This document shows positions 42,331-53,700 of a DNA stretch of 64,000 nt, in pieces. The position numbers were made by a program, and so were the translations under genes. Position 1 is the first letter of the stretch, and the number at the start of each line of letters is the position of its first letter. The DNA comes from Euglena gracilis. Its lineage: Eukaryota; Euglenida; Euglenophyceae; Euglenales. The notes beneath the pieces are model-generated. The model ran no database searches, was not told the origin of the DNA, and saw only the letters and a list, made by a program, of their open reading frames with translations. Where the stretch lies: positions 67,738,714 through 67,802,713 of the forward strand of contig CP154954.1 of the NCBI GenBank assembly GCA_039621445.1, given 5' to 3'.

Positions 42331-43899
42331 ACACCGATTTTCACTTCCCTCTGAGCTTTTGTACTATTGCATAGTTGATTCACTCCCAGACACCGGTTTC
42401 CCGCCCGAACCGGTGTCTCGGACACCGGTTTGGGCAGGAAATTTCCCGCCTGAACCGGTGTCCCGGACGCCGGTTCGGGCGTGAAACCAGAGCCCCCTGG
42501 AAACGGTTTCAAAAACTGTGTGCCAGGCATCGGGTCACGCCCGAACCGGCGTCTTGGACACAGTTCTTGACATAAAGTCTTGGATCCCAAAGGGGGGAAG
42601 GGAAGGGAGGGTAGGTGGGTCCGGCCGAGCCCACCCCCCCAGAGGGGGGTGGATTTAACATTTTGGCACCGAAGGCGCCAAAAATTTTTGAAAAGGTGCT
42701 ATTTTTAGTATTTTTCGCTCTTTTTGGGCAGTGCAGGGGGGGGGGCTGCAGACCCCCCCCCGGTGAACTTCACCAGTGAACGATCACCGGGGGGGGGGGA
42801 GGAACCGGCGTCCGAGACGCCGGTTCGGGCGTGAAACCGGCGTCTGGGGACCCAAAATAAAAAGTGCCAAAAAGTCCAAAAGGGTTCTTAGACAGGTGGC
42901 AATCATATTTGAGCAGTTTTTGGGTGGTCTTGGGCCAGAAATTGGGGTTTTTTTAGGAACAATTTCCTTTTGGCCAATTTTGGAGAATTTCTGAAGTAGA
43001 ATACCACGCAGCATGGCAGAAATCTAAGGCCATCTGCTGAAAGCCCTTGAGAAGAGCTTTCAATCGATGGGCAACATGATTTCAGATTTGCAAATAGGGT
43101 CCGAAAAATGCGGAAAAATGCGATCGCTGATTTTGAGAGCGCTTTGCAATCTGGCTGAGTTCTGTGGGTACCAAGCGACAGGCGTTGGCGAGACTTTTCG
43201 TTTGATATGCAATATGCAACCTGAGCTGTGGGATTTGACAAATTAGGATGTCAAATTTTGGAATACACAATTGCTGAAAATAAGCGCTGCGTGCATGATG
43301 GCCGAATCCTGTGGCCATCTGCTACCGCCCGAACCGGTGTCCCAGGCACAGGTTTCACGCCCGAACCGGTGTCTGGGACACAGTTTTCGATATAGAAACA
43401 ACAATTGTACTGATATTCCAACATTTTTTCCCTTCAAAAATCGCCGTCCCGACCCGAAAACTCGCCGAAAAGTGACTTTTTCACATTTTTTTTTAAAAAA
43501 ATGTCAAATCGGCAAAATTTTGATATCACCCCCCCACCATTTTGGGGGGGAATTTTTGCGTGTAATTCGTGATCTACGCCATTTTTTTCATCAGTTCAAA
43601 AAAATGGAAATTGTTGAAAAAAAATCAGGTGTTTTATGACCATTTTAACTTACGAAAAAATTTTTCCATGTTCCGGCCGGACCCCGGAGGGCCACTTAGG
43701 GGGGGGACTCCGGGAAGTCAACATGTCCAGTTTAGTTTGGAAGTGAACAGAGGGTGTACCTGGCCTCCTTTGGAGACTAGGTGCGCCGTTTGCCAAAGGC
43801 TCTCACCCCCCCCCCCCCGGACCCCCCTCCCCCCTCTGCCAAGGGGGTCATAAAAATCCCCCCTAGTCTCGCCGGCTAGTGACCGCTGCGCGACCGCCA

Positions 43900-43940
43900 C
43901 CAAACCCTAACCCTAACCGTAAGCCTGCCCTAACCCTGAC
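43900..43940. repeat. Short telomeric-like run
   Basis: AACCCTAACCCTAACC followed by degenerate units, on + orientation. Confidence 0.5.
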
Positions 43941-44211
43941 TTCACCCCATTCCTTCAAGAACCAAAATTTTCGACTCTGCTGTTTGGGGGATGGTGGTCG
44001 TCCAGCGAACAAGAACCTCCATGTTTCCATGAAACTCGGTAATTTTCCCCAGGCGATAATCGCCCCCATTTTTTGCCAAAAATCAGGCAGACCTCCAACC
44101 ACCAGTCGAAAATTGCAGTTGGACAATAATTTGAAACCCAATTTTTTGTTGACCACAATTTTTTTTGTTGAAAAATCACCAAGCATGAGTAGGGGTGGGG
44201 GTAGGGGTAGG

Positions 44212-44517
44212 GGCAGGCTTCTTTTTAAGTCACCTGACCCACCCCCCCCCGGGGGGGGGGGGGGGGGGGGGGGGGGTCCGGGCCGGGCCCCCCCCCCCGG
44301 GGGGGGGTCCCGCGCCGGAGGCGCTGGGTATACCTTTTCGGCGCGAAGCGCCGAAAATTTTTGAAAATTGCCTTTAACGGGCCCGATTTTGGGGGGGTCC
44401 CCGGACCCCCCCCCCCCCCCCCCCCCCCCCCCCGGGGGGGGGGGCCCGCGCCACCCTGGGTGGGTGGGGGGGGGACCCCCCCCCCTCCCCCCCCCGGGGG
44501 TCTTAAAAAGAAGCCTG
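44212..44517. mobile_element. TIR element CAGGCTTCTTTTTAAG (family 4), complete
   Basis: The left end is GGG-CAGGCTTCTTTTTAAG and the right end is CTTAAAAAGAAGCCTG-GGTAG. The flanks repeat GGTAGGGG. The ends satisfy the nonconventional intron rule (CAG at +4, CTG at -8), although no coding sequence surrounds it. Confidence 0.7.
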
Positions 44518-44628
44518 GGTAGGGGTAGGGGTGGTGGGGGGGGGCAAAAATAAAAATTCATTTTTCTCGGCTCCTGCATTGCCTTCTATGTAATTGGGAA
44601 TTGCCAGATGTCCGGAAGGCCTGCTCCA

Positions 44629-44704
44629 AATGACCCATATCACCCCGCCTCCATGCCAATCTATCAGACTGCAACGTTTGTTCAACCTTCTGTCACTGAG
44701 TTTG
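44629..44704 (+). CDS. CBL exon 1 (first recognised)
   Basis: It codes [20 protein letters not shown] and SVTEF. The 5-prime limit by rule is CTG at 44621 plus five bases; an in-frame ATG at 44608 is an alternative start. It ends after the first base of a Gly codon, before ATC-CAG. Confidence 0.8.
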
Positions 44705-47700
44705 ATCCAGCACACCTCCAAACCCACTCATCCCATTCTTGGGGCGTGCGGTTCCTGCAAAGAATTCACGTTTCATTTCCCCTCAACATCCCTTCAAAAA
44801 ACAAGTGCCCGCATCTTATTCAGCCCGGATCCTGGCTTTCCGATCACCTCCGTTTGACCCCCAAGGCCCAGGTTATTCAGCCGAAAAGGAGTTCACCCAG
44901 GCTAATCACTACCCACCCACTTTTGACTCTTCCCTATTGCCAAGGTGAGATTTTTCGAGAACATCCTGAGAAAATGCAAATTATTTCCGAATGTGTATTT
45001 TGGGGTCAAAATACACTGGGTTTTTTGATCCCTCCCCCCCCCCTAATTGGCTGGCTGTTGGCCTCCGTCATCGTCGGATCGGCCAGAATCAGAGTCGAAA
45101 TTTGTGGTGATTTTCGGCGCTGTTTGATTTGAGAAGCACAATAAACCATACAAAAACAATTTTTCTCTTCGACGCCCAGGGTTCCCCGGGGGTACCAAAA
45201 TTGAGAAATTAGGCTTTGCCTGTGCCAGAAAAGAAGAGCACCGTGCAGCATGACTGAAATTGGTGGTGATGACTAGTCGTCTGATGAAAAGAGCTTTCAA
45301 TTGAGGGGTGAGTTTTTTTTTGTACGTGAACGATTTTCACAGCCAGAGATACGCTCGCGATCGTCGGAATTTGGCGAAATCCAAAGTACCGTAACATTGC
45401 AGATAACCACTGCCCCCCCAACTTGACCCCCCCCTTAATTGAGCATTTGGGTCCGGGGAAGGAATTTTAAAAGGCGCCGAAGGCCCTGAGAACCGGCGTT
45501 CCCAATCTTCGGTCAAAGGACACTCCTAGACCATTACCATGCCCCCCCCCATAGTGTCCCATGCCCGCCCTGTGGTTGAGCCGGGTATGGGACACTATCG
45601 GGGGGCATGGTACCCCCCCTTATTTGAGCACACCGGGAACACCGGTTCCGTCCAGAACCCGGCGTCCGGGACGCCGGGGTCCGGACAGAACCGGCGTTCC
45701 CCACCCCTTTTTTGATATAGAAAATTTGCCAGATAAGAAACTGTCATGACCAATCCATCTGTGCAAATAAAACGACCGATTTTGCACAGGTGAAAAGCAG
45801 GCTCGAGCCCCCCCCCCAATTACCCCCTGAAGGAGCCTGTCTGAAGAAGCATTGGTCAAATAGGGGGTGAGGGTAACCACTTTCGGGCCTTTTTGGGGTC
45901 AAAATATCTTATACAGTACCGACAAAAATTTCGGGAAACAAAAATTATGGGGAAAGAATTACGGGAAAATTTTTTGGAAATTTTCGGTTTCAAATAATTA
46001 TTTTGGGGGAAATTTTCTGTTTTGATTCAAATTTGAAACAGCCAACAGCAACGGTGGACAATTGTGTAAAGTGATCCTGGGGCAGCAGAAATTGTTTCTT
46101 CTGGATTCTTTTTCAATGGAATCTTTGGCACTGCCATGCGCAATCCTCAATGAAGTTGAAGCCCAAGGACATCCTCAAACTTGGGATGACAACCACACCA
46201 AGATTGCGTCTTTTGGGGAATAACATATTCAACAACAAATTGATTTATTGGTTTGCCTTTATTCCTTTTCATTGGTCCACGCTCAAGGAGGGCTTTCGGT
46301 AAAATAGGGACATTTGAAGCCTGACAAGAGTCATGCAGGCCACATTGCAACCAGAACCCTGAGTTTCGAGCAAACCGTGCCCCCCACAAAGTGTCATTTT
46401 TTTGGCAAGTTTTGGTGAACCCTGGCCATTTTCTCTCGACGCTAAAGGCACCAGAGGGGAATATTTGACCCCCCCCCCCAATTATTGTCCACCCCAGAGT
46501 GGCTTTTCATCGTCCCTCATCCCCCCCATGCGCTGTTTTGGCCGCCGACACGCGCGGCCCGTGTTCCAGCTTGGTTTTGAAGCCCAAAATGGCCATTTTG
46601 GGGCGTTTTTTTTTTGGTCAACAAATCGATTTTTTCAAAATCTCGACAAGGAAGCGGAATCAAAGGAAATGTCCAAAGAAAAAGGAAAGACCAAAATGAA
46701 GCCTTGGAATGCCAACCGTATTTCACCTCTTCCCCACCTTTTCGCATTCCCCAAGTTACGCCCATTTTTGGCAATTTTGGCTCATTTCTGGGGCCATGTT
46801 TCGTGGTATGTTTCCAAAATATCTCAGAAGTGCACCAAAATCAAAGGAAATGTCCGGCGACCGAAAACAAAGCCCCTGGAATGGCCTATCCAACAAACAG
46901 TACCCACCTGGCATTTCCCCGTAACTCCCCAGCTTGCCCGTAATCCATTTTTTTTTTTACAGAAATTGACCGACACTAACAGATTCAGCAGGGCCATGCG
47001 AGCATGCGAGTGAAGCGAACAGCCTGGCGCCCCTCCTGAATCTGTTGGTGTCGGTCGATTTTACTAAAACCTGTTTTTTTCTTTCCTCCATTCATAGTGG
47101 GCATTTTTTTGTTTTTTTTAAACAAAACAAAATAACGTGTCTTTTTTATAAAAAAAACAGTAAAAACATCAAAAAAAAACAAAAGGAAAATTTCATTGAA
47201 AAAAACTCGCTATGAAACTCCCAAACCATAATTTGAATCCTACTCGGTTCAAAAACTGCCAAAATGGTCAAAAACATCCCAAAATGCAACAAAAATGGAA
47301 TTTTATGATTTTTTTTTCATTTTTGTGGAAAGAAATTTTTGGCAGAAATTACCCAGAAGTTGCCAAAAATGATTGAAAATGTGCATTCAAAAAACTTTCC
47401 ATGCAAAACCCGCTGGGCGTTTTTTTTTCCTTCCAAAAAAACATTGTTAGAATTTAAAAAAAGGCAAAAAAAAACAACATCAAAAAAACAGGCCGGCCCA
47501 CTATGCCTCCACTCCTGTCTTGAATTTCTTTCAACCAAACCACCTGGACGGAGTGTTGCCAAAAAACGTGGTTTCGCCCAAAAACGGGCGCCTGAATCGA
47601 CTGACCTAAACAAGCGCCTGAATGGAAATCAACTGACCTAAACGGATTCCAATGTCTTGGAAATCGACCAACCTATTTGTTTCATTTTTCTGAATGAGGT

Positions 47701-50700
47701 TTGTTCATTTCGGGCCTTTTTGGCAATATCTAGATTTCCCCAAACTCTTGACCAATGAAACCATCCGTTTCAACAGGTTAGCTTTTACACCTGCAGCCGA
47801 ATTTTTCACACTTCATACCGTGTATTTTTGTTCTTCTGGACAATTTTTTTCACACTTTTTCTCAAGAATGTTTGCACATGCCACCAATTTTGTTTGCACT
47901 TTATCTCAAAAAATGGTTGCGCCTTATCCCAAAAATATTTGCCTCCCATCCGAAAATTTTTGCATTTGGATCAGGTGTTTGCGCGTTGCCCTTTAAAACC
48001 TATTTTCTGGGCCCGACGCCTGTCTTGAAATTCTACTGACATTAACGGATTTCAGGCTGAAATTGTTTATGTCGGTCGATTTCCATTCAGGCGCCCGTTT
48101 ATGTCGGTCGATTTCCATTCAGGCGCCCGTTTATGTCAGTCGATTTCCATTCAGGCGCCCGTTTATGTCGGTCGATTTCCATTCAGGCGCCCGTTTATGT
48201 CGGTCGATTTCCATTCCATTGAAATCTGTTGCTGGTCAGATTGGGAATTTTTAGGGACGTTTTGGACATTTTGAATTTCCCTTTTTTTCGACATTTTTGG
48301 TCCTATGGGGTTGTGGACGAGTTATGGATCAGACAAAAACCAAATTTTGTGGCCAGGTGATCACAGCTGGCTGAACTTTGGATGGAACAGACGGAAGGAC
48401 GGTATTTAAGATTATTATTTTCTGGATCTTCAGAAAAAGCATTCGGCATATTTGTCCTGAACCAGTTGTCATCACTGTCAAAATCTGTGTTTCTAAAAAA
48501 ACGCAGACTCTGGCCTGAGTCTGTGTTTCGAAACGCTCAATCTGTTATTCGGCCTGAGTCTGCGTTTCGAAAGGCAGACTCAAAAAGGCTTTCCGAAAAA
48601 AAAGGCAAAAGGTTGGTCGACATTAATGGGCTTCAGGCTGAAACTGACAATGTCCCAAAACGGAACAAAAAGGCATTCAAAAAAGGTAACAAAAGGTTGG
48701 TCGATTTCCAAGACATCGGAAACCGTTTATGTCAGTCGATTTCCATTCAGGCGCCCGTTTATGTCAGTCGATTTCCATTCAGGCGCCCGTTTATGTCGGT
48801 CGATTTCCATTCAGGCACCCGTTTATGTCGGTCGATTTCCATTCAGGCGCCGTTTATGTCAGTCAATTTCCATTCAGGCGCCCGTTAATGGGCCAAAAAC
48901 CACTTTTTTGACCATATTTCCGTCCAGGCGGTTCGGTCGAATGAATATCAAGACAGGCGTCGGGCCCAGACAAAATAGGTTTTAGAAAAATCGACCGACA
49001 CTAACAGATTCAGCAGGGGCGCCGGGCGGCTCGCTTCGCTCGCTCGCGCCCGGCGCCCCTGCTGAATCTGTTAGTGTCGGTCGATTTTTGTATAGAAACT
49101 CCAACCAGAATGGACCTTTTTCCATTGTGCAGACAACGCTTTTTTTCATTGTGCAAAGATAAAATGACGGAAGGCAATTTTTTTCGGAACAAGTGCAAAA
49201 TAATTTTGAGATGAGCAGTGCAAAAATTTTGAGATCATCAGGCAATTTTTTTGAGGGCACTGGGCAAAAGTTTTAACAGGTTGGGGCAATCATTTTTGCA
49301 AGCCGTGGGCAAACATTTCAGACGCCAGGTTTTACAGTTGCCAAGTCACCCCGCAATTGAAAGCTTCTCTTGCCAGATGACCAACAATGACAACTGAATA
49401 ATGTCTTGGAAATTGATCAACTTGAACAATTTCAGTTGGAAATCGACTGACCGAAACGGGCGCCTGAACGGAAATACTGACCTGAACAATTTCAGCCTGA
49501 ACTCCGTTTAATCAGTAGAAATTCAATCCAGGCGTCCGGCCCAAGGAATAGGTTTTAGATATTTTTGGGAGGGATCCAGTGCGGGTTTTCAAAGGGCATT
49601 TCAGTGCTCAGGAAATGGAGTGCTTTTCACACACCCTTGCCCTCCCCCTTGCCTCTTGGTGCCTGCGGGGGCATCGCCGTCCATCACCTCCCTTTGGAAC
49701 TTTCCAACGTGGGAATCTACCAATTCACTTTGAAGAGATTGGGCTCGGAATGGCTTTCTGAGGAGGTGCCTGACAAAGACCATATGATTACACTCGCAGT
49801 GGTAATCCAACCAGAACTGCTGTTGAGACGCTGGTTGCCAAGCTGGAGGGAGCATATGCTGCATTTGCTTTCACAAGTGGTATGAGTGCATTGACAACGC
49901 TCATTCATCTGCTGAAGACAGGTGACGAAGTGATTGCAACCAGGCCAAACAGTCACCATTTTCAGCTCATTTTTTGGCACTGGTTTGGATGAGAATTTTG
50001 GGTGATTCTTGATATTGAGGGAGGTCAGGCGTGGGGGGGGGGACCCCGGTGAATTGCACATTCGCCGGGGGAGGGGCACCCACTCAACCGTTTTGAGGGA
50101 TGGGTGTGAGTTTTTGATTTTTGAAATTTAGTCATTTTCCCTCCCAAAATGGTCGTTTGAGGCCAGGGTTATTTGAGCCAAGAATTTTTAAAACTTTTCT
50201 GAAAAGTGCAACAAAATATGTCTTTTTTTTTGCTAATTTTCGGTCAACAAAAGTGCCTCTTGTGGTGATTTTCACCTGTGAAGTTTACTATTGGGGGAGG
50301 GGACCGCAAGTCCATCGGGACCCCTGGCGAACTTCCAAACGGTGAGTTTCACCATTTGGGGGGGTGGGTGGCAAAAGTCCACTGACTGATCTTTAAGGAT
50401 TGAACACAAGTAATGGCGGACCTCATCAGGGGAAAGCAAATGCCCAGATGGGGACATAAGCTTGTTTTTTTTTGCCCAGAACCTTTGCCCTGGTGGGTGC
50501 ACATACAAAGTACGCCAAATCACGCTTCCTTTTTCGAAAAGAATGTTTTGTTTTTGAGGACGATTTGGGGGGGGGGGCGGATTGCTGTATTGAGGTGGGC
50601 ATCAACGCACAGCCCTGGGTTGTGGCGGTGTCGGGGCAGGTTGACAGGGGACAGAGCATGAAGTGACTGTTTGGTCCGACCCGTGATGGACGGGAAACCC

Positions 50701-53700
50701 CCCCAAATAATAAACCCCCCGGTTTATTATTTGGACACTCGAAGTCGGGTCCAAGGGGGTTATTATTTGGGCAAATCTTTTGAAGTCAAAAATGGACCCA
50801 AAATCCCCTCCATACTCGCTTTTTTGTGGCATTGTTGGGCTTTTTTTTTTTTGAAAATGGGTGCTTTTTTGTCATGTTTTCTGCACCAACTTCATCCATT
50901 TTCCCTTTTTGTGATTTTTGCACCATTTCTGCTGATTTTTTCCCTCTTCTTTTCTCTGCCTTCATAGCGATCGGAGGGGGGTTTATTACTTGGGTGGCCG
51001 AAGTCGGTCCTCAGGGGGGTTTGGTTTATTATTTGGGGGGGGGGGTTATTGTTTTGGGGGTTTTACTCCTTTGGGAACTCAAGGTTATGTTGAAGCATAA
51101 TTTTCCCAGAGCGAAGAGCGAAGGAAGGCATCCCCAGACCCACCTTGGTTTGCCCCAGCCCCCAAAACAGCCTGAAACATGGTTTTTGGGTGTTTTTTTT
51201 GCAAAGAAAAATCCAGCGCTTCCAGCTCTCCCCAGAGGTCAACTCCCCAAGGGGAGGGGGTCCGGAACAACCCCCCCCCCCCCCCCCCCATCCCCCCTGG
51301 GCTGCGGGCATTTTGAACAAGGAAACAAAAACCAAAAATCTGCCCCCCCCCCGGTCCACCAACCACCCCTGTACAGTTGGGAAACTAAATAGTGGTACAC
51401 CTGAGAATTTTGTGGGTCATACCCAACCCCCAGCTCCAAAGCCTCTGCCAGCCCACCCACGGGATGTGATGGTGTGTGCACACTGACACGGCCCTGCCCC
51501 ACGCAGCGTGCTGCAGCCAGGGGTTTTTTTAGTCGTGGACCCCCGGGGGGGGGGGGGTGGGTGGGTCCGGCCGAGCCCCCCCCCCCCCCCCCCGGAGGGG
51601 GGTGGGATATACTTTTCGGCGCCGAAAAGTGCTATTTTTAGCATTTTCGCGATTTTCGGCCATTTTTTTGTGGGTCCCCCGGGACCCCCCCCGGGGGACC
51701 CCCCCCCCGGTCTTAAAAAAAACCCCGGGCTGCAGCAGAGCTGGCTGGGGCACTGCTGCGTGGGGCAGGGCTGTGTCAGTGTGCACACACCATCACCACA
51801 TCCCATGGGCTGGCAGAGGCTTTGGAGCTGGGGGTTGGGTGTGACCCACAAAATTCTCAGGTGTCCCACTATTTAGTTTCCCTACTGTATACCTTTGCCC
51901 ACCGACCACCCCAAGATAGCGACCTCCCCCCCCCCCCCCGGTCGGTGGTTGCACGTAAGGAGGTGCGTACGTCCACCCTCCTGGTTGAAGGTTGTAGGTG
52001 GCTTTGAAAAGCGGGTTGTTTTTGGCACCTGGTCGTGCAACCACCCCCTGGTCGGGTGTTGTAGGTTGGGGGGGCGCGTGTGATCCCCCACCCTGGTCAG
52101 GGGTTGTGGGAACCCGGTCTGTGCACAAGAAAATAAAGCCACAACGTTCCCTCTGGTTGTTGCCTGAATGGTCCTGATAAATGCAATGTTGCGAGCAGGG
52201 GTTTTCTTAAGCCGGAGGGTACCCTACCCCCGGGGGGGGGGGGGTCCAGCCAGCCAGCAGCTCAAATCCAGCCAGCAGCCCAAATTCGGGCTGGGAAGCC
52301 CCCCTCCCGGGGGGGGTCAAGTGAAATAAAGTCGGGTCCAGCCCGGCCGGAGGCCGGGCCAGCCGGCCGAAGGCCGGGCTAGCCGGCCAGCAAACTGGGC
52401 TGCCCAACTCACCTATGCCCGCGTTTTTTCCCCTTATCGCAGCTTCCCAATCACAGCCCCCCAGCCTTGACCAAGCTCCATCCAACAAAATGTCGAAAAT
52501 GGCAAAAATGTTTCAGAAAAATTTGTTTTTCATCGACCCAGCCCAGCCCAGCCACCTCCAACCCCCCCCCTCCCCCCCCCCCCCCCCCCCCCCTGCCCGG
52601 GGGGGGGGGGTCCAGCCAGCAGCTCAAATCCAGCCAGCAGCCTTTTTGCCAGCCGGAGGCTGGCCCCCCCCCCCGGGGTCCTTAAGAAAACCCCTGGTTA
52701 CGAGCGAGTATCATGTTGACCCCCAGCCCAAAATTTATTCATCGTTGATCGCTGGGAGGTCTGATGCCGTGTTCAGATTTGTATGGTGGTGCCAGAGCTC
52801 TCCAAAGCCCACATCACAAGTTTTTTCACACTCCTCAAGATGGCCTTCTGTCATCCTCTGTCGTTCTTTTTTTGAGCATGACCATTTTTGTTTGACGGCA
52901 GAGCTCTGTTCCCGATGCACCGGCTCTTGACCCAAGTTTGTTCCCGCCAAGGCATCAAGGTGAAGTTCATTGACACCACCAAGTTGGCCCGCCTGGAGCG
53001 CGAGATCAGCCAGAACACGGTGTTGGTGCACGTGGAAACGCCCAGCCAGGCTTTTTTTTAAATTTTGGGACCCCCCGGGGGAGAGGGTGGGTGGCAGGGT
53101 TCGATATAAGGAGGGCGTACGGGTTGGAGGAGGGGGTGGGGGGTGTCCCCCCCCTCCAGTCATCCAGAATGTGCCACTGTGCAGGGGGGTCACTCCTATC
53201 CACCCCCTCACCTGGTCAGTAGTTGTGGGAACCTGGTCTGTGGACAGGGGGGGGGGGCGGGTAACTGTTTTTTTTTGAAAGTGGAAAGTGACCCCCCTCC
53301 GCCCGTGGGGGTCGGTGAGCAATGGTATGGTCCAGCACCAACTGGCAGCAGCAGTTCTCCCTTTCTGGTTGGCGATTCAAACACAGTTAGGCCATTGCTC
53401 AACCTGGCCAGAGCCCCGGGGGGGGGGGGGTCGGGCCAGAGGCCTTGGTGTGGGTTTTGGCGTGAAGCGTTGGAACTTTTGGGAAATGCTTGCCTGAGCT
53501 GGGTGGGTGGGGGGAATCCCCCCGGGGGTCCGAGAGAACGCCTGCCCCCAGCAACCCCCTGATGAGGGTTACTGACCTGCGGCGACTGGCAGAAGTGTGC
53601 AAGAAGAACGGAGCCCTGCTGAGTGTCGATGCTGGGCAGAGACTGCCCAAGACAAACGGTTGCTCGTGTTCTTGCTCTCTGTTAGTCAGGCCAGGTTGCG

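Larger units (their letters stand above)
44705..49777 (+). other. CBL intron 1, 5073 bp, nonconventional
   Basis: Starts ATC-CAG and ends CTG-ACAAA. It houses the family 5 element copy 2, long hairpins and other dispersed repeats. A 106-codon open frame near 49565-49885 overlaps its end but is in a different frame from exon 2. Confidence 0.75.
49938..52768 (+). other. CBL intron 2, 2831 bp, nonconventional
   Basis: Starts AAC-CAGGCC and ends CTG-ATGCC. It contains the elements at 51516-51731 (family 2) and 52194-52698 (family 1). Confidence 0.75.

Noticed and set aside
49565-49885. 106-codon frame overlapping CBL exon 2
   Set aside because: The true exon is in another frame ([10 protein letters not shown]) and joins exon 1 exactly. 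The frame here would destroy it.
52880-52900. Conventional acceptor TTTGACGGCAG before CBL exon 4
   Set aside because: Using it puts the exon out of phase with the YGG microexon. The CTG-defined start 13 bases later fits exactly.
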